Assembly (NCBI GenBank): GCA_029007725.1
Contig: JAQXIJ010000059.1
Location: 1-64,000, forward strand
Direction: 5' to 3'
DNA length: 64,000 nt
Origin: Bacillota bacterium
GTDB taxonomy: Bacteria > Bacillota > Clostridia > UBA1381
The notes under the pieces are model-generated. The model was given only the letters and a program-made list of their open reading frames with translations, was not told where the DNA came from and ran no database searches. Position numbers and translations under genes: made by a program. Shown piece by piece: positions 7,555 through 16,813 of the stretch (position 1 is its first letter; the number at the start of each line of letters is the position of its first letter).

Positions 7555-7764
7555 AAAAATCGCCTCCTTAATATCTTATATAATTTGTAAAATGCCAAAT
7601 TGCATTAAAAATTCTTTTAAATCTCGAAGAGCCACTGCATATATTATAACATATATTTTGAACATTGCAAATGTTTTTAAAAATAAAAAAACGCAATAGT
7701 ATACATTATATTTTCTGAGAATACATAAAATATACAGCCATATTAATAAAAATATAAAAAAAAC

Positions 7765-7793
7765 TTGATTTATGGCACATTTTGTATTAAAAT
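7765..7793 (+). promoter_or_regulatory. Sigma-A promoter of pgi
   Basis: TTGATT (7765-7770) and TAAAAT (7788-7793) with a 17-bp spacer lie about 40 bp upstream of the pgi start. The rest of the gap 7555-7764 is very AT-rich with nothing recognisable. Confidence 0.7.
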
Positions 7794-7832
7794 ATGCTTA
7801 ATAAACTGTTTTTATAGTATCAGGAGGTTTTC

Positions 7833-9185
7833 ATGATGGAAAAATTAAAATTTGATTATAAAAAAGCAGCTCCATTTGTTTCAGAACATGAAATTGAGGG
7901 TATGAAAGAATATGTAAAAGCTGCACACGATATGATTCATAACAAGACCGGCGCCGGCAATGATTTTCTGGGATGGGTAAATCTTCCAACAGACTATGAC
8001 AAGGAAGAGTTTGCAAGAATTAAAAAGGCTGCCGAAAAAATCAGAAACGACTCCGACATTCTTATCGTAATAGGAATAGGCGGCTCATATCTTGGTGCAA
8101 GAGCGGCAATTGAAATGCTCAGCCATACATTCTATAATGTTCTTGATAAGGACAAGAGGAAAGGCCCTGCAATTTTATTTGCCGGAAACAGCATCAGTTC
8201 AACGTACCTTGCAGACCTTATCGAAGTTGTCGGGGACAAAGATTTTTCGGTAAATGTAATTTCAAAATCCGGAACGACAACTGAACCTGCAATAGCATTC
8301 AGAGTTTTTAGAGAAATGCTTGAGAAAAAATATGGAAGGGAAGAAGCAAGAAAAAGAATTTATGCAACAACCGACAAGTCGCGCGGTGTACTTAAAAATC
8401 TAGCGGACAAAGAAGGCTACGAAAGCTTCGTAATCAGTGATGATGTTGGCGGAAGATACTCCGTTTTAACAGCTGTCGGACTTCTGCCGATTGCGGTTGC
8501 CGGAATTGATATCGACGCAATCATGAAGGGTGCAAAAGATGCTCAGGAGCTTTATTCAAATCCCGATGTCATGTCAAACGAGTGCTATCAGTACGCAGTT
8601 GTAAGAAACGCTCTTTTGAGAAAGGGCAAAAACATCGAAATGATGGTTAATTTTGAGCCGGCGCTGCATTACTTTGGTGAATGGTGGAAGCAACTCTTCG
8701 GTGAGTCTGAGGGCAAGGACAACAAGGGCATTTTCCCGGCTGCGGCAGATTTTTCTACAGACCTTCACTCCATGGGACAGTATATTCAGGAAGGTCAGAG
8801 ACTTTTGTTTGAAACAGCGATTTTGGTTGACGAACCTACAAAGGATATAACCATAGAGGAAGATGCGGAAAATATAGATGGATTAAACTTTCTTGCAGGC
8901 AAAAAAATGAGCTTTGTAAACAAAAAGGCTTCAGATGGCGTTTGCCTTGCACATACCGATGGCGGAGTGCCTAATCTTGTTGTAACCGTGCCAAAACTTG
9001 ACGCATATAACTTCGGAATGATGGTTTACTTCTTTGAAAAGGCCTGCGGAATTTCAGGATACCTGCTTGGCGTAAATCCGTTTAATCAGCCGGGCGTTGA
9101 GGCATACAAAAAGAATATGTTTGCGCTTTTGGGCAAGCCAGGGTATGAATCGGAAAAGGCAGAGCTTGAAAAAAGACTTGGTTAA
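7833..9185 (+). CDS. pgi: Glucose-6-phosphate isomerase
   Basis: Pgi interconverts glucose-6-phosphate and fructose-6-phosphate in glycolysis. The 450-residue protein is the shorter Bacillota form. Visible are [17 protein letters not shown] (sugar-phosphate binding), [16 protein letters not shown], the [14 protein letters not shown] block and the C-terminal [16 protein letters not shown] signature. Two adjacent ATG codons (7833, 7836) follow AGGAGG (7822-7827); the second has the better spacing. Fructose-6-phosphate is also the product of the NagB pathway encoded nearby. Confidence 0.97.
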   Translation: MMEKLKFDYKKAAPFVSEHEIEGMKEYVKAAHDMIHNKTGAGNDFLGWVNLPTDYDKEEFARIKKAAEKIRNDSDILIVIGIGGSYLGARAAIEMLSHTFYNVLDKDKRKGPAILFAGNSISSTYLADLIEVVGDKDFSVNVISKSGTTTEPAIAFRVFREMLEKKYGREEARKRIYATTDKSRGVLKNLADKEGYESFVISDDVGGRYSVLTAVGLLPIAVAGIDIDAIMKGAKDAQELYSNPDVMSNECYQYAVVRNALLRKGKNIEMMVNFEPALHYFGEWWKQLFGESEGKDNKGIFPAAADFSTDLHSMGQYIQEGQRLLFETAILVDEPTKDITIEEDAENIDGLNFLAGKKMSFVNKKASDGVCLAHTDGGVPNLVVTVPKLDAYNFGMMVYFFEKACGISGYLLGVNPFNQPGVEAYKKNMFALLGKPGYESEKAELEKRLG

Positions 9186-9235
9186 TTATGCGGCGGCAAG
9201 CCGATAAAATATAATTTATAAAGGAGGAAGCAGTT

Positions 9236-9649
9236 ATGGTAAAGCTTCTAATCGGAAAAAAAGGAACAGGTAAAACAAAGGTACTGCTGGACAACGTAAA
9301 CGAGGCGGCTCAGAGTGCTAACGGGAACGTTATCTTTATAAGCAATAATACATCACAAAATATGTATGACATCAGTTCAAAGGTACGAATGTCTGATACA
9401 TCTGAATTTGAAATTACATCATGGGATGAGTTTCTGGGATTTATCTGTGGAAACATTAGCGCAAACTTTGATATAACCAATATATTCATCGACGGAACAT
9501 TGAAAATTGTCAAGGATTCAATGGATGGTTTTGAGGACTTCCTTGCAAAGCTTGAAGAGATGAGCAAAAAGTTCAATATTGATTTTGAGCTTTCTGTATC
9601 TGTTGATGCTGAAACAGCACCGGATTATATTAAAAAATATACAAAGTAA
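9236..9649 (+). CDS. Small P-loop protein of unknown function
   Basis: A 137-residue protein beginning with a Walker A motif, IGKKGTGKTK (about residues 6-15). A possible Walker B-like stretch TNIFIDGT lies near residue 82. Relatives in Clostridia are sometimes labelled PilT-like, but there is no PilT domain here beyond the P-loop. AAGGAGG precedes the ATG. It lies between pgi and thrC, 50 bp and 24 bp away, and may be co-transcribed. The sequence does not reveal a substrate. It may be a nucleotide-binding regulator, but this is a guess. Confidence 0.8.
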   Translation: MVKLLIGKKGTGKTKVLLDNVNEAAQSANGNVIFISNNTSQNMYDISSKVRMSDTSEFEITSWDEFLGFICGNISANFDITNIFIDGTLKIVKDSMDGFEDFLAKLEEMSKKFNIDFELSVSVDAETAPDYIKKYTK

Positions 9650-9673
9650 TTATTTTCGAAAGGAACATTCGTA

Positions 9674-11176
9674 ATGCAGTATCAAAGTACAAGAAACAGC
9701 AGTATATCCATAACGTCTGCTGAAGCAATAAAGCAAGGTCTTTCGGAAGAAGGCGGATTGTTTGTACCGGAGAATATACCTTCGGTAAAGTTGGATGAAA
9801 TTGAAAAAATGGCGGATATGTCATATAAGCAGCGTGCCAGGTTTGTTCTGTCCAAATATCTGACGGATTTTACAGATGATGAACTGAAAAACTGTATTGA
9901 AAACGCATATACTAAAGAAAAATTCGGTACTGAAAATATAGCTCCGGTTTATAAGCTTAATGACGGAATGTATATTCTTGAACTTTGGCACGGACCGACG
10001 TGTGCGTTTAAGGATATGGCTCTTCAAATTCTGCCGCATCTGCTAACAACTTCAATGAAAAAGACAAAAGAAAACGACGAAGTGGTTATTCTTGTTGCCA
10101 CTTCCGGTGACACAGGAAAGGCTGCTCTTGAGGGCTTTCGCGATGTAAAAGGCACAAGGATTGTTGTTTTCTATCCCAATAACGGGGTTTCGGAAATTCA
10201 GAAGCTCCAAATGATAACACAAGAGGGCAACAATGTCGGAGTTGCGGCTGTTTCGGGTAATTTTGATGATGCGCAAAACGGTGTGAAAAAGATTTTTACT
10301 GACGAAGATTATAAAGATCTTTTGGCTAAAAATAACTTTAAGCTTTCGAGTGCCAATTCAATTAACTGGGGTAGACTGGTTCCACAGATTGTATACTATT
10401 TTTCAGCATATGCAGATATGTTAAAAGGAGAAGAAATTACTCTCGGCGAAAAAATTAACATTGTCGTTCCAACTGGTAATTTCGGGAATATTCTTGCTGC
10501 CTATTATGCTTATAAAATGGGTTTGCCGGTCAACAGATTTATCTGTGCTTCAAATGAAAACAATGTTTTGACGGATTTTATTAAAACCGGTGTATATGAT
10601 AAAAACAGGGCATTTCATACCACAATTTCTCCATCGATGGACATACTTATTTCAAGCAATCTTGAAAGATTTTTGTATGACCTTACGGGAAATGATGATT
10701 CTACGATATCTTGTTGGATGAACAGCCTTAATATAAAAGGCAAATATGAAGTTACACCCGATGTAAAGTCAAAAATTGCTGAGCTTTTCAGTGCCGACTG
10801 TGCAAATGATAAAGAAACTATGGAAACAATTAAGGCATGCAATGATAAATATGGTTATGTGGTTGATACACATACGGCGGTTGGCATTTCAGTATACGAA
10901 AAATACGCTGCCGAAACTAAGGATGAAACAAAGACGGTAATTGCTTCTACTGCAAGCCCATTTAAGTTTAATCAAAGTGTACTTATTGCCATAAACGGTC
11001 ATGGTGCGGTTGCCGGAAAAGACGAGTTTGCACTGCTTGATGATTTGGCCCAAAAGAGCGGAATGACCATTCCAAAGTCTCTTGCCGAACTTAAAGATAA
11101 GCCAAAACTCTTCAATACGGTTTGTGAAAAAGATCAGATGCTTCAAGTGGTAAGCGACTTTTTGCAAATAGGTTGA
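9674..11176 (+). CDS. thrC: Threonine synthase
   Basis: ThrC converts O-phosphohomoserine to threonine with pyridoxal phosphate. The 500-residue protein has the long-form N-terminus (YQSTRNSSISITSAEAIKQG, EEGGLFVPE). The PLP lysine is K113 in HGPTCAFKDMAL. ATSGDTGKAALEGF and VPTGNFGNILAAYYA are also present. It is separated from hom-thrB-lysC (28.9-32.2 kb) but completes that pathway. AAAGGA lies before the ATG, and a strong terminator follows the gene. Confidence 0.96.
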   Translation: MQYQSTRNSSISITSAEAIKQGLSEEGGLFVPENIPSVKLDEIEKMADMSYKQRARFVLSKYLTDFTDDELKNCIENAYTKEKFGTENIAPVYKLNDGMYILELWHGPTCAFKDMALQILPHLLTTSMKKTKENDEVVILVATSGDTGKAALEGFRDVKGTRIVVFYPNNGVSEIQKLQMITQEGNNVGVAAVSGNFDDAQNGVKKIFTDEDYKDLLAKNNFKLSSANSINWGRLVPQIVYYFSAYADMLKGEEITLGEKINIVVPTGNFGNILAAYYAYKMGLPVNRFICASNENNVLTDFIKTGVYDKNRAFHTTISPSMDILISSNLERFLYDLTGNDDSTISCWMNSLNIKGKYEVTPDVKSKIAELFSADCANDKETMETIKACNDKYGYVVDTHTAVGISVYEKYAAETKDETKTVIASTASPFKFNQSVLIAINGHGAVAGKDEFALLDDLAQKSGMTIPKSLAELKDKPKLFNTVCEKDQMLQVVSDFLQIG

Positions 11177-11190
11177 TTGTAAACAATATA

Positions 11191-11222
11191 AAAAGTTCCT
11201 GTCATGTGACAGGAACTTTTTT
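11191..11222 (+). terminator. Terminator after thrC
   Basis: AAAAGTTCCTGTC (11191-11203) pairs with GACAGGAACTTTT (11208-11220) around a four-base loop, followed by more T. Confidence 0.93.
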
Positions 11223-11513
11223 GCTGCTTAAGTAACTCTCTTTATCGGTGGTTTGAGACAACCCCAGCTTTTGTGTTAAATATTTATCATGAAATAAATA
11301 TACATAAAGAATTTTGATGAACTGAAAAATGAATTTGCGCCAAATAATTGCGTCTACATGTTCACTTTTTCATAATGTATATTTTGGCAACGTCTTTTTA
11401 ATAATCACATATTTTTCTGATTATTTTCCTTCTGCCTCAGTGCGATATTTTATTGAAAATATCTTTGAATAAAGTTATAGTTTTTTTCTATATCTTTTAA
11501 TAAAATATATGTA
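11223..11513. other. AT-rich gap upstream of metY promoter, nothing recognised
   Basis: About 290 bases without a credible gene. I looked for a SAM (S-box) riboswitch, a T-box and IS remnants and saw none of their core motifs. Confidence 0.5.
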
Positions 11514-11543
11514 TTGGACAAACCTGCAAGATAGTGTTACAAT
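11514..11543 (+). promoter_or_regulatory. Sigma-A promoter of metY with 140-nt leader
   Basis: TTGGAC (11514-11519) and TACAAT (11538-11543) are 18 bp apart. A start near 11550 gives an untranslated leader of about 140 nt containing a short ORF with its own strong ribosome binding site. Confidence 0.65.
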
Positions 11544-11590
11544 AAACATATAAAAAAGATAGGTTAAATAGTCTTTGGAGGGGGGTTAAA

Positions 11591-11647
11591 ATGCTATTGG
11601 TATTTATTTACACTAAAGACCGAAATGCTGAACGAATGCGTATATAG
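11591..11647 (+). CDS. Possible 18-residue leader peptide upstream of metY
   Basis: ATG 11591 opens a short frame encoding MLLVFIYTKDRNAERMRI and ending at TAG 11645-11647. GGAGGGGGG lies six bases upstream. A GTCTTT/AAAGAC pair (around 11572 and 11614) would close a stem around this start. It lies 44 bp before the metY ATG. It could be a regulatory leader peptide or a chance frame. I do not recognise the sequence, and no run of methionine or cysteine codons supports classical attenuation. Confidence 0.35.
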   Translation: MLLVFIYTKDRNAERMRI

Positions 11648-11691
11648 GAAATATATGAAACAAAAATAATATTTTTTTAGGAGGAAAAACA

Positions 11692-12984
11692 ATGGCAGAA
11701 AGAAAATACAGATTTGAAACATTACAGGTACAGGCAGGGCAGGAAGAACCCGATCCGGTGACTGATGCAAGAGCAGTTCCTATTTATGCGTCGACCTCTT
11801 ATGTATTTCACAATTCACAGCATGCGGCAGACAGATTCGGATTAAGAGATGCCGGAAATATTTACGGAAGACTTACAAATCCCACGCAAAGCGTTTTTGA
11901 AGAAAGAATAACGGCGCTTGAGGGTGGGACGGCGGCTTTGGGCGTATCATCAGGTGCAGCTGCAATTAATTACACAATTCAGGCGCTTGCAAAATCAGGC
12001 GAGCATATAGTAGCGTCAAAAACCATTTACGGCGGTACATATAATCTCTTGGCACATACGCTGCCGCTTACTTCCCAGATAAGCACAACATTTGTTAACC
12101 CTGATGAAGATGGTGCTTTTGAGGCCGCAATTCAGCCGAACACAAAGGCAATTTATATTGAAACACTAGGAAACCCTAATTCAAATATCATTGATATTGA
12201 AGATGTTGCAAAAATTGCGCACAGACACGGTATTCCTCTTGTCGTGGATTCTACCTTCGCGACACCATACCTTGTAAGACCGATTGAATACGGTGCAGAT
12301 ATCGTAGTTCACAGTGCAACAAAGTTTATAGGCGGTCACGGAACCGCAATTGGGGGAGTTATAATCGACGGTGGCACGTTCGATTGGAAGGCTTCGGGCA
12401 GATATCCGTGGATTTCGGAACCTAATCCATCATACCATGGCATAAGCTTTGCAGAAGCGGCAGGAAAAGCGGCATTTGCAACCTATATAAGAGCAATTCT
12501 TTTGCGTGACACAGGATCGACTGTTTCGCCGTTTCATGCGTTTATGTTTTTGCAGGGACTAGAAACACTGTCGCTCAGAGTAGAACGTCATGTTTCAAAT
12601 GCCCTCAAAATAGTGGAATATCTGAACAATCATCCGCAGGTAGAAGCTGTTCATCACCCATCGCTCGAAACTGAACCAAGTCACAAGCTGTACAAAAAGT
12701 ATTTCCCAAACGGCGGAGGCTCAATATTCACATTTGAAATTAAGGGTGATGACAAGACTGCTCAGAAGTTTATTGATAATCTCAGGATTTTTTCTCTGCT
12801 TGCCAATGTTGCCGACGTAAAATCACTGGTAATTCATCCTGCATCAACTACACATTCTCAGCTTTCGGAAGCGGAACTGGCAGAGCAGGGAATTAAGCCG
12901 AATACAATTAGGCTGTCAATTGGAATTGAAAATATAGAAGATCTTATAGAAGCGCTTGACGATGCTTTTGCGGCGGTTAAATAA
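11692..12984 (+). CDS. metY: O-acetylhomoserine sulfhydrylase (aminocarboxypropyltransferase)
   Basis: MetY makes homocysteine from O-acetylhomoserine and sulfide, and some members accept O-acetylserine. The 430-residue protein is of the long MetY type of the Cys/Met PLP family. The substrate-loop signature YGRLTNPTQ (about 59-67), ETLGNPNSNI (158-167) and PLP lysine K211 in SATKFIGGHGT are visible. AGGAGG precedes the ATG. It faces the convergent AraC gene with only 6 bp between stop codons and no obvious terminator. Confidence 0.95.
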   Translation: MAERKYRFETLQVQAGQEEPDPVTDARAVPIYASTSYVFHNSQHAADRFGLRDAGNIYGRLTNPTQSVFEERITALEGGTAALGVSSGAAAINYTIQALAKSGEHIVASKTIYGGTYNLLAHTLPLTSQISTTFVNPDEDGAFEAAIQPNTKAIYIETLGNPNSNIIDIEDVAKIAHRHGIPLVVDSTFATPYLVRPIEYGADIVVHSATKFIGGHGTAIGGVIIDGGTFDWKASGRYPWISEPNPSYHGISFAEAAGKAAFATYIRAILLRDTGSTVSPFHAFMFLQGLETLSLRVERHVSNALKIVEYLNNHPQVEAVHHPSLETEPSHKLYKKYFPNGGGSIFTFEIKGDDKTAQKFIDNLRIFSLLANVADVKSLVIHPASTTHSQLSEAELAEQGIKPNTIRLSIGIENIEDLIEALDDAFAAVK

Positions 12985-12990
12985 ATTTTT

Positions 12991-13941
12991 TCAGGTTTGT
13001 GGCTGTTCATGCTGCAAGCCTGATTTTTTCTTCTCATTGTCTGAAAACAGACCGGCGGCTTCATCGGTGAGAGCGCGAATTGAGTTGGCATATTCGGTCG
13101 GCGACATATTGACATACTGCTTGAACTGACGCGAAAAATAGTGTATGCTGTCGTATCCCAAAAGCTCTGCAATCTGGGTAAAGTTGTAGCTGTTTTCACG
13201 TATATATGTTTTTGCGCGGTCAATTTTCATTCTGATAAAATATTCGCACGCGCCGCAGCCGGCTTGTTCCTTAAAAAGCTGCTTTACGGCTGTTTTGCTG
13301 ATTCCCGAATGTCTTGCTATTTCAGAAAGTGTAAGGGATCTGCCGAGATGTGACGACATGAATTCTACAATTTCACCGAAAAGTCCGCTGTCGAGATTGC
13401 GTTTTAATGAAGTAACAGCAGGAGAAGCCTCGTTTCGCAGAAATATTATCAAAAGCTCACATAGACATAGTTTTACCATTTGCTCCGATCCGAAGAGCGC
13501 ATTTTTTCTGCGGTGAAGTTTTGGCGTTACAAGTCCCGAAAGCGGAGTGTCAAATGCCGCAGATGCTTCACTGATTATTTTTGAAATCAGTGCGCGCTGA
13601 ACACTGCCGGTTTTTAATACTTTTCCGTAAAAGCCGCTCATGACCTCGGAGTGTGACTTAAAGCTTATCACCGCGACTGAGGAAGCGGCTATACCGTTTC
13701 CTATCAGAGTATGCCATTCGTCAGGTTTGTGAAAAATTATATCACCGCTTTTCAGTGTACGAGCACAGTTTCCCGAATATGCAGTGATTTCGCCTTTGTC
13801 GACATAGACAAATTCCCAAAAATCATGCTGTTCTCCTGGAAATTTATAGTCCTTTGCAAGCTCAAAGTAATGTACAGAAACAAGCTCGGTTATGTTGATG
13901 ACTTCCTTTAGTCTTGTTCCAGAGTATATTTTTGTATCCAT
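12991..13941 (-). CDS. AraC-family transcriptional regulator (N-acetylhexosamine operon)
   Basis: This 316-residue regulator has an N-terminal cupin-like sensor region (about 20-100, with HDFWEFVYVDKGEITAYSG and FHKPDEWHTL). The C-terminal double helix-turn-helix (about 205-295) includes LSEIARHSGISKTAVKQLFKEQ and the ARAC signature around FTQIAELLGYDSIHYFSRQFKQYVNMSP. GGAG precedes its ATG. It is divergent from the kinase/NagB-ROK/NagA operon with overlapping promoters between them. A role as its sugar-responsive activator is inferred from position. Confidence 0.9.
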   Translation of the reverse strand: MDTKIYSGTRLKEVINITELVSVHYFELAKDYKFPGEQHDFWEFVYVDKGEITAYSGNCARTLKSGDIIFHKPDEWHTLIGNGIAASSVAVISFKSHSEVMSGFYGKVLKTGSVQRALISKIISEASAAFDTPLSGLVTPKLHRRKNALFGSEQMVKLCLCELLIIFLRNEASPAVTSLKRNLDSGLFGEIVEFMSSHLGRSLTLSEIARHSGISKTAVKQLFKEQAGCGACEYFIRMKIDRAKTYIRENSYNFTQIAELLGYDSIHYFSRQFKQYVNMSPTEYANSIRALTDEAAGLFSDNEKKKSGLQHEQPQT

Positions 13942-13975
13942 AGCAGTTTCTCCTGGCGCAATAATTAATAAACCA

Positions 13976-14020
13976 AGTATATCACGCCCGGCTGATTTTG
14001 TAAATATATAAGCCTATAAT
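13976..14020. promoter_or_regulatory. Overlapping divergent promoters of araC-type gene and nah/nag operon
   Basis: On the minus strand TTTACA (13999-14004) and TATACT (13976-13981) are 17 bp apart and drive the regulator. On the plus strand a perfect TATAAT (14015-14020) has a poor -35, CTGATT (13992-13997), as expected of an activator-dependent promoter. A second TATAAT at 14046-14051 is an alternative. Confidence 0.55.
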
Positions 14021-14089
14021 GCAAATAAAAAAAATAATTATATATTATAATAAGGCATGAAGAAAAAACAAGGAAAGGATAAGGCGGAA

Positions 14090-15163
14090 ATGAATTATAA
14101 TTTATCAGATATTATACGCAATTTTGAAATTAACGTGGAAATCGAACCTTACGGAAACGGACATATAAACGATACATATATCGCCCAAAGCGACCCCAAG
14201 TACATATTGCAAAGGATAAACAGTGCAGTGTTTAAAAATCCAGAGCAGGTAATGAGCAATATTATGGGTGTTACGGAGCACCTGCGCAGAAAAATTATTG
14301 AAAACGGCGGAAATCCAGAGCGTGAAACACTTAATCTGGTAAAAACCAGAGATGGAAAAAGCTACTATAAAGCTGACAGTGACAATTATTTCAGAATGTA
14401 TAAGTTTATTGAGGATGCAGTAAGCTATGATAAGGCAGAAAATCTGCGGCAGTTTTGCGAAGCAGCGAAGGCATTCGGACGTTTTCAGAATATGCTTTCT
14501 GATTATCCAGTAGAAAAGCTGTATGAAACAATTCCGGATTTTCATGATACGCGCAAGCGCTTTGAGAATTTTGAAACCGCGGTTACGGAGGATAGGATGC
14601 ACAGACTTGCAGGAGTAAAAAAAGAGGTTGATTTTGCATTTGCACGAAAGGAAGATACCGGGATTATTGTAGACGCTATTGCAGACGGACGTGTGCCGAT
14701 ACGTGTGACGCACAACGACACAAAGCTGAACAACGTTATGCTCGATAAACAAACCGGTGAGGGTGTTTGTGTGATTGACCTCGATACCGTAATGCCCGGA
14801 TCACTTTTATATGATTACGGTGATGCACTGCGTTTCGGTGCTTCAAGCGGAGCCGAGGATGAGCGTGATCTTAATAAAATTTGGTTTGACCTTGACCTTT
14901 TTGAAGTATTTACACAAGGTTTTTTATCGGAGGTCGGTGGCGCGCTTAACGAAGAGGAAGTACGTCTTCTGCCTTTTTCGGCAAAGATTATGACATATGA
15001 ATGCGGAATACGATTTCTTGGTGACTATTTAAACGGAGACACATATTTTAAAATTCACCGCCATGGACAAAACCTCGACCGCGCAAGAACGCAGTTCAAA
15101 TTGGTTGCCGATATAGAAACAAAACTAGGCATTATGGCAGATATAGTGAACAAATATCTTTAA
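14090..15163 (+). CDS. nahK: N-acetylhexosamine 1-kinase-like phosphotransferase
   Basis: This 357-residue APH-fold kinase resembles NahK, which phosphorylates GlcNAc/GalNAc at C1 after phosphorolytic or hydrolytic breakdown of host glycans. The glycine-rich N-terminus EPYGNGHINDTY is followed by the catalytic loop THNDTKLNNVMLD and the metal-binding VIDLDTVMPGSLLYDYGD. Length matches the roughly 360 residues of NahK. An in-frame ATG at 14057 would add 11 residues. I prefer 14090 because AAAGGATAAGGCGG lies before it and the protein then begins where NahK does. The exact sugar specificity cannot be told. Confidence 0.82.
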   Translation: MNYNLSDIIRNFEINVEIEPYGNGHINDTYIAQSDPKYILQRINSAVFKNPEQVMSNIMGVTEHLRRKIIENGGNPERETLNLVKTRDGKSYYKADSDNYFRMYKFIEDAVSYDKAENLRQFCEAAKAFGRFQNMLSDYPVEKLYETIPDFHDTRKRFENFETAVTEDRMHRLAGVKKEVDFAFARKEDTGIIVDAIADGRVPIRVTHNDTKLNNVMLDKQTGEGVCVIDLDTVMPGSLLYDYGDALRFGASSGAEDERDLNKIWFDLDLFEVFTQGFLSEVGGALNEEEVRLLPFSAKIMTYECGIRFLGDYLNGDTYFKIHRHGQNLDRARTQFKLVADIETKLGIMADIVNKYL

Positions 15164-15176
15164 TCGCAAAAGAGGT

Positions 15177-16808
15177 ATGAACATGAGAGTAATAGTATGC
15201 AATGATTACGATGAAATGTCAAAGCGTGCGGCAAAAATTGTGGCAAGTCAGATTACATTGAAGCCAAATTGTGTTCTGGGCCTTGCAACAGGCTCTACGC
15301 CTATAGGGCTTTATGACAATCTTGCTGAAATGAACAAACTCGGTGAAATAGATTTTTCGGATGTCACTACATTTAATTTGGACGAATACTATCCTATAAA
15401 CCTGGATAATGACCAAAGCTACCACTATTTTATGAATGAGCATCTGTTCACTAGGGTGAACATAGACATAAATAGTACTCATCTGCCAAATGGTCAGACA
15501 GATGATCCTGAAACAGAGTGCGAGAACTATGAAAAGATGATAAATGATGCCGGCGGAATAGATTTGCAAATACTCGGCATAGGTCAGAACGGACATATAG
15601 GTTTCAATGAGCCGGATAACAATTTGAATACGGTAACGCATCTTACGGGACTTACGCAAAGCACAATTGAAGCAAACTCCCGATTTTTTGAAAAAAAAGA
15701 GGATGTTCCGACTCGGGCACTTACAATGGGAATTGCAAGTATTCTCAAATCACGCAAAATTGTTCTGCTTGCCAGCGGAAGGACGAAGTATAAGGTTGTC
15801 AGCGAGCTTTTGAACGAGGGAATAAATACGTCTGTTCCGGCAACCATGCTTAAGGTTCATCCTGACGTGGTTCTGATCTGTGATAAGGAAGCTTATGCAA
15901 GCATGTATCTCGGCGTTGACATTGGCGGAACAAGCATAAAGTTCGGTGTTGTTGATGGATTTAATAATATTGTTTATAAGGACAGTCTGCCAACGCAAAA
16001 GGATAAGCCGGCACGTGCAATTATCGATAATATAGCAAAGGCGTGCAAAGATATAACTTCGCGTTTCCCGGTTACGGCGGTTGGAGTCGGCACACCCGGA
16101 ATAATCGATTTTGCTAAAAAGACAGTAACTGCTGCAAACCTGCCGTTTGACAATACCCCTATATTCGATTGGCTGAAGGAAAGCATAAATCTACCGGTAT
16201 ATATCAATAATGACGCGAACTGCGCGGCTTTAGGCGAAGCAGTTGCGGGAGAGGGGGCCGGCGAAAAGGATATGCTTATGATTACGCTTGGCACAGGAAT
16301 CGGCGGTGGAATTATAATCGATAAAAAGATTTATATGGGCGCAAAGGGAGATGCCGGTGAAATAGGACATATGTGTATTGAAACGAACGGAAAGCCATGC
16401 TCTTGTGGGAACCGTGGCTGCTGGGAAAAATATGCTTCAGTATCGGCACTTATAGAGCAGACGGAGGAAGCAGTATTGAAAAACCCCAACAGCATTCTTG
16501 CAAATGTGATTGCAAAAAACCACGTCGTTGACGGAAAAACCGTTTTTGAAGCAAAGCAGAAGGGATGTACGGTTGCTGATGCGGTATTTGAACAATACAT
16601 TGAATATCTTGCGGTTGGAATACGCAATATAATTAACATTTTTAGACCGGGAGCGGTGGTTATAGCAGGAGGGATTTCAGAAGCAGGACAAGCTCTGTTG
16701 GATCCATTGGTTAAAAAGGTTGATTCAAGCGTGCCAATAAAGATTTCACGTTTGCAAAATGATGCCGGAATTATAGGTGCAGCACTTCTGGGTGAAAAGA
16801 ACAGGTGA
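15177..16808 (+). CDS. nagB: Fused glucosamine-6-phosphate deaminase (NagB) and ROK-family sugar kinase
   Basis: One 543-residue frame joins two enzymes. Residues 1-240 are NagB (GlcN6P to Fru6P plus ammonia), with LATGSTPIGLYDNL, NLDEYYPI and ILGIGQNGHIGFNEP. Residues 243-543 are a ROK kinase: LGVDIGGTSIKFGVV, NNDANCAALGEA, TLGTGIGGGIII and the zinc motif CSCGNRGCWEKYAS. A GlcNAc or related amino-sugar kinase is likely. The junction has almost no linker; an internal ATG (15903) sits exactly where a free ROK protein would begin. AAGGA lies 13 bases upstream of that ATG, so internal initiation is possible but weak. It is 13 bp after nahK and overlaps nagA. Confidence 0.93.
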   Translation: MNMRVIVCNDYDEMSKRAAKIVASQITLKPNCVLGLATGSTPIGLYDNLAEMNKLGEIDFSDVTTFNLDEYYPINLDNDQSYHYFMNEHLFTRVNIDINSTHLPNGQTDDPETECENYEKMINDAGGIDLQILGIGQNGHIGFNEPDNNLNTVTHLTGLTQSTIEANSRFFEKKEDVPTRALTMGIASILKSRKIVLLASGRTKYKVVSELLNEGINTSVPATMLKVHPDVVLICDKEAYASMYLGVDIGGTSIKFGVVDGFNNIVYKDSLPTQKDKPARAIIDNIAKACKDITSRFPVTAVGVGTPGIIDFAKKTVTAANLPFDNTPIFDWLKESINLPVYINNDANCAALGEAVAGEGAGEKDMLMITLGTGIGGGIIIDKKIYMGAKGDAGEIGHMCIETNGKPCSCGNRGCWEKYASVSALIEQTEEAVLKNPNSILANVIAKNHVVDGKTVFEAKQKGCTVADAVFEQYIEYLAVGIRNIINIFRPGAVVIAGGISEAGQALLDPLVKKVDSSVPIKISRLQNDAGIIGAALLGEKNR

Positions 16809-16813
16809 TTGAT

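Noticed and set aside
11223-11690. SAM riboswitch or T-box ahead of metY
   Set aside because: None of the core motifs (S-box GA-rich and kink-turn blocks, T-box TGG sequence) could be found in the leader or the gap before it.
14105-14752. Minus-strand open frame (215 codons) opposite the NahK-like kinase
   Set aside because: It mirrors conserved kinase motifs and has no start signal; it is a shadow frame.
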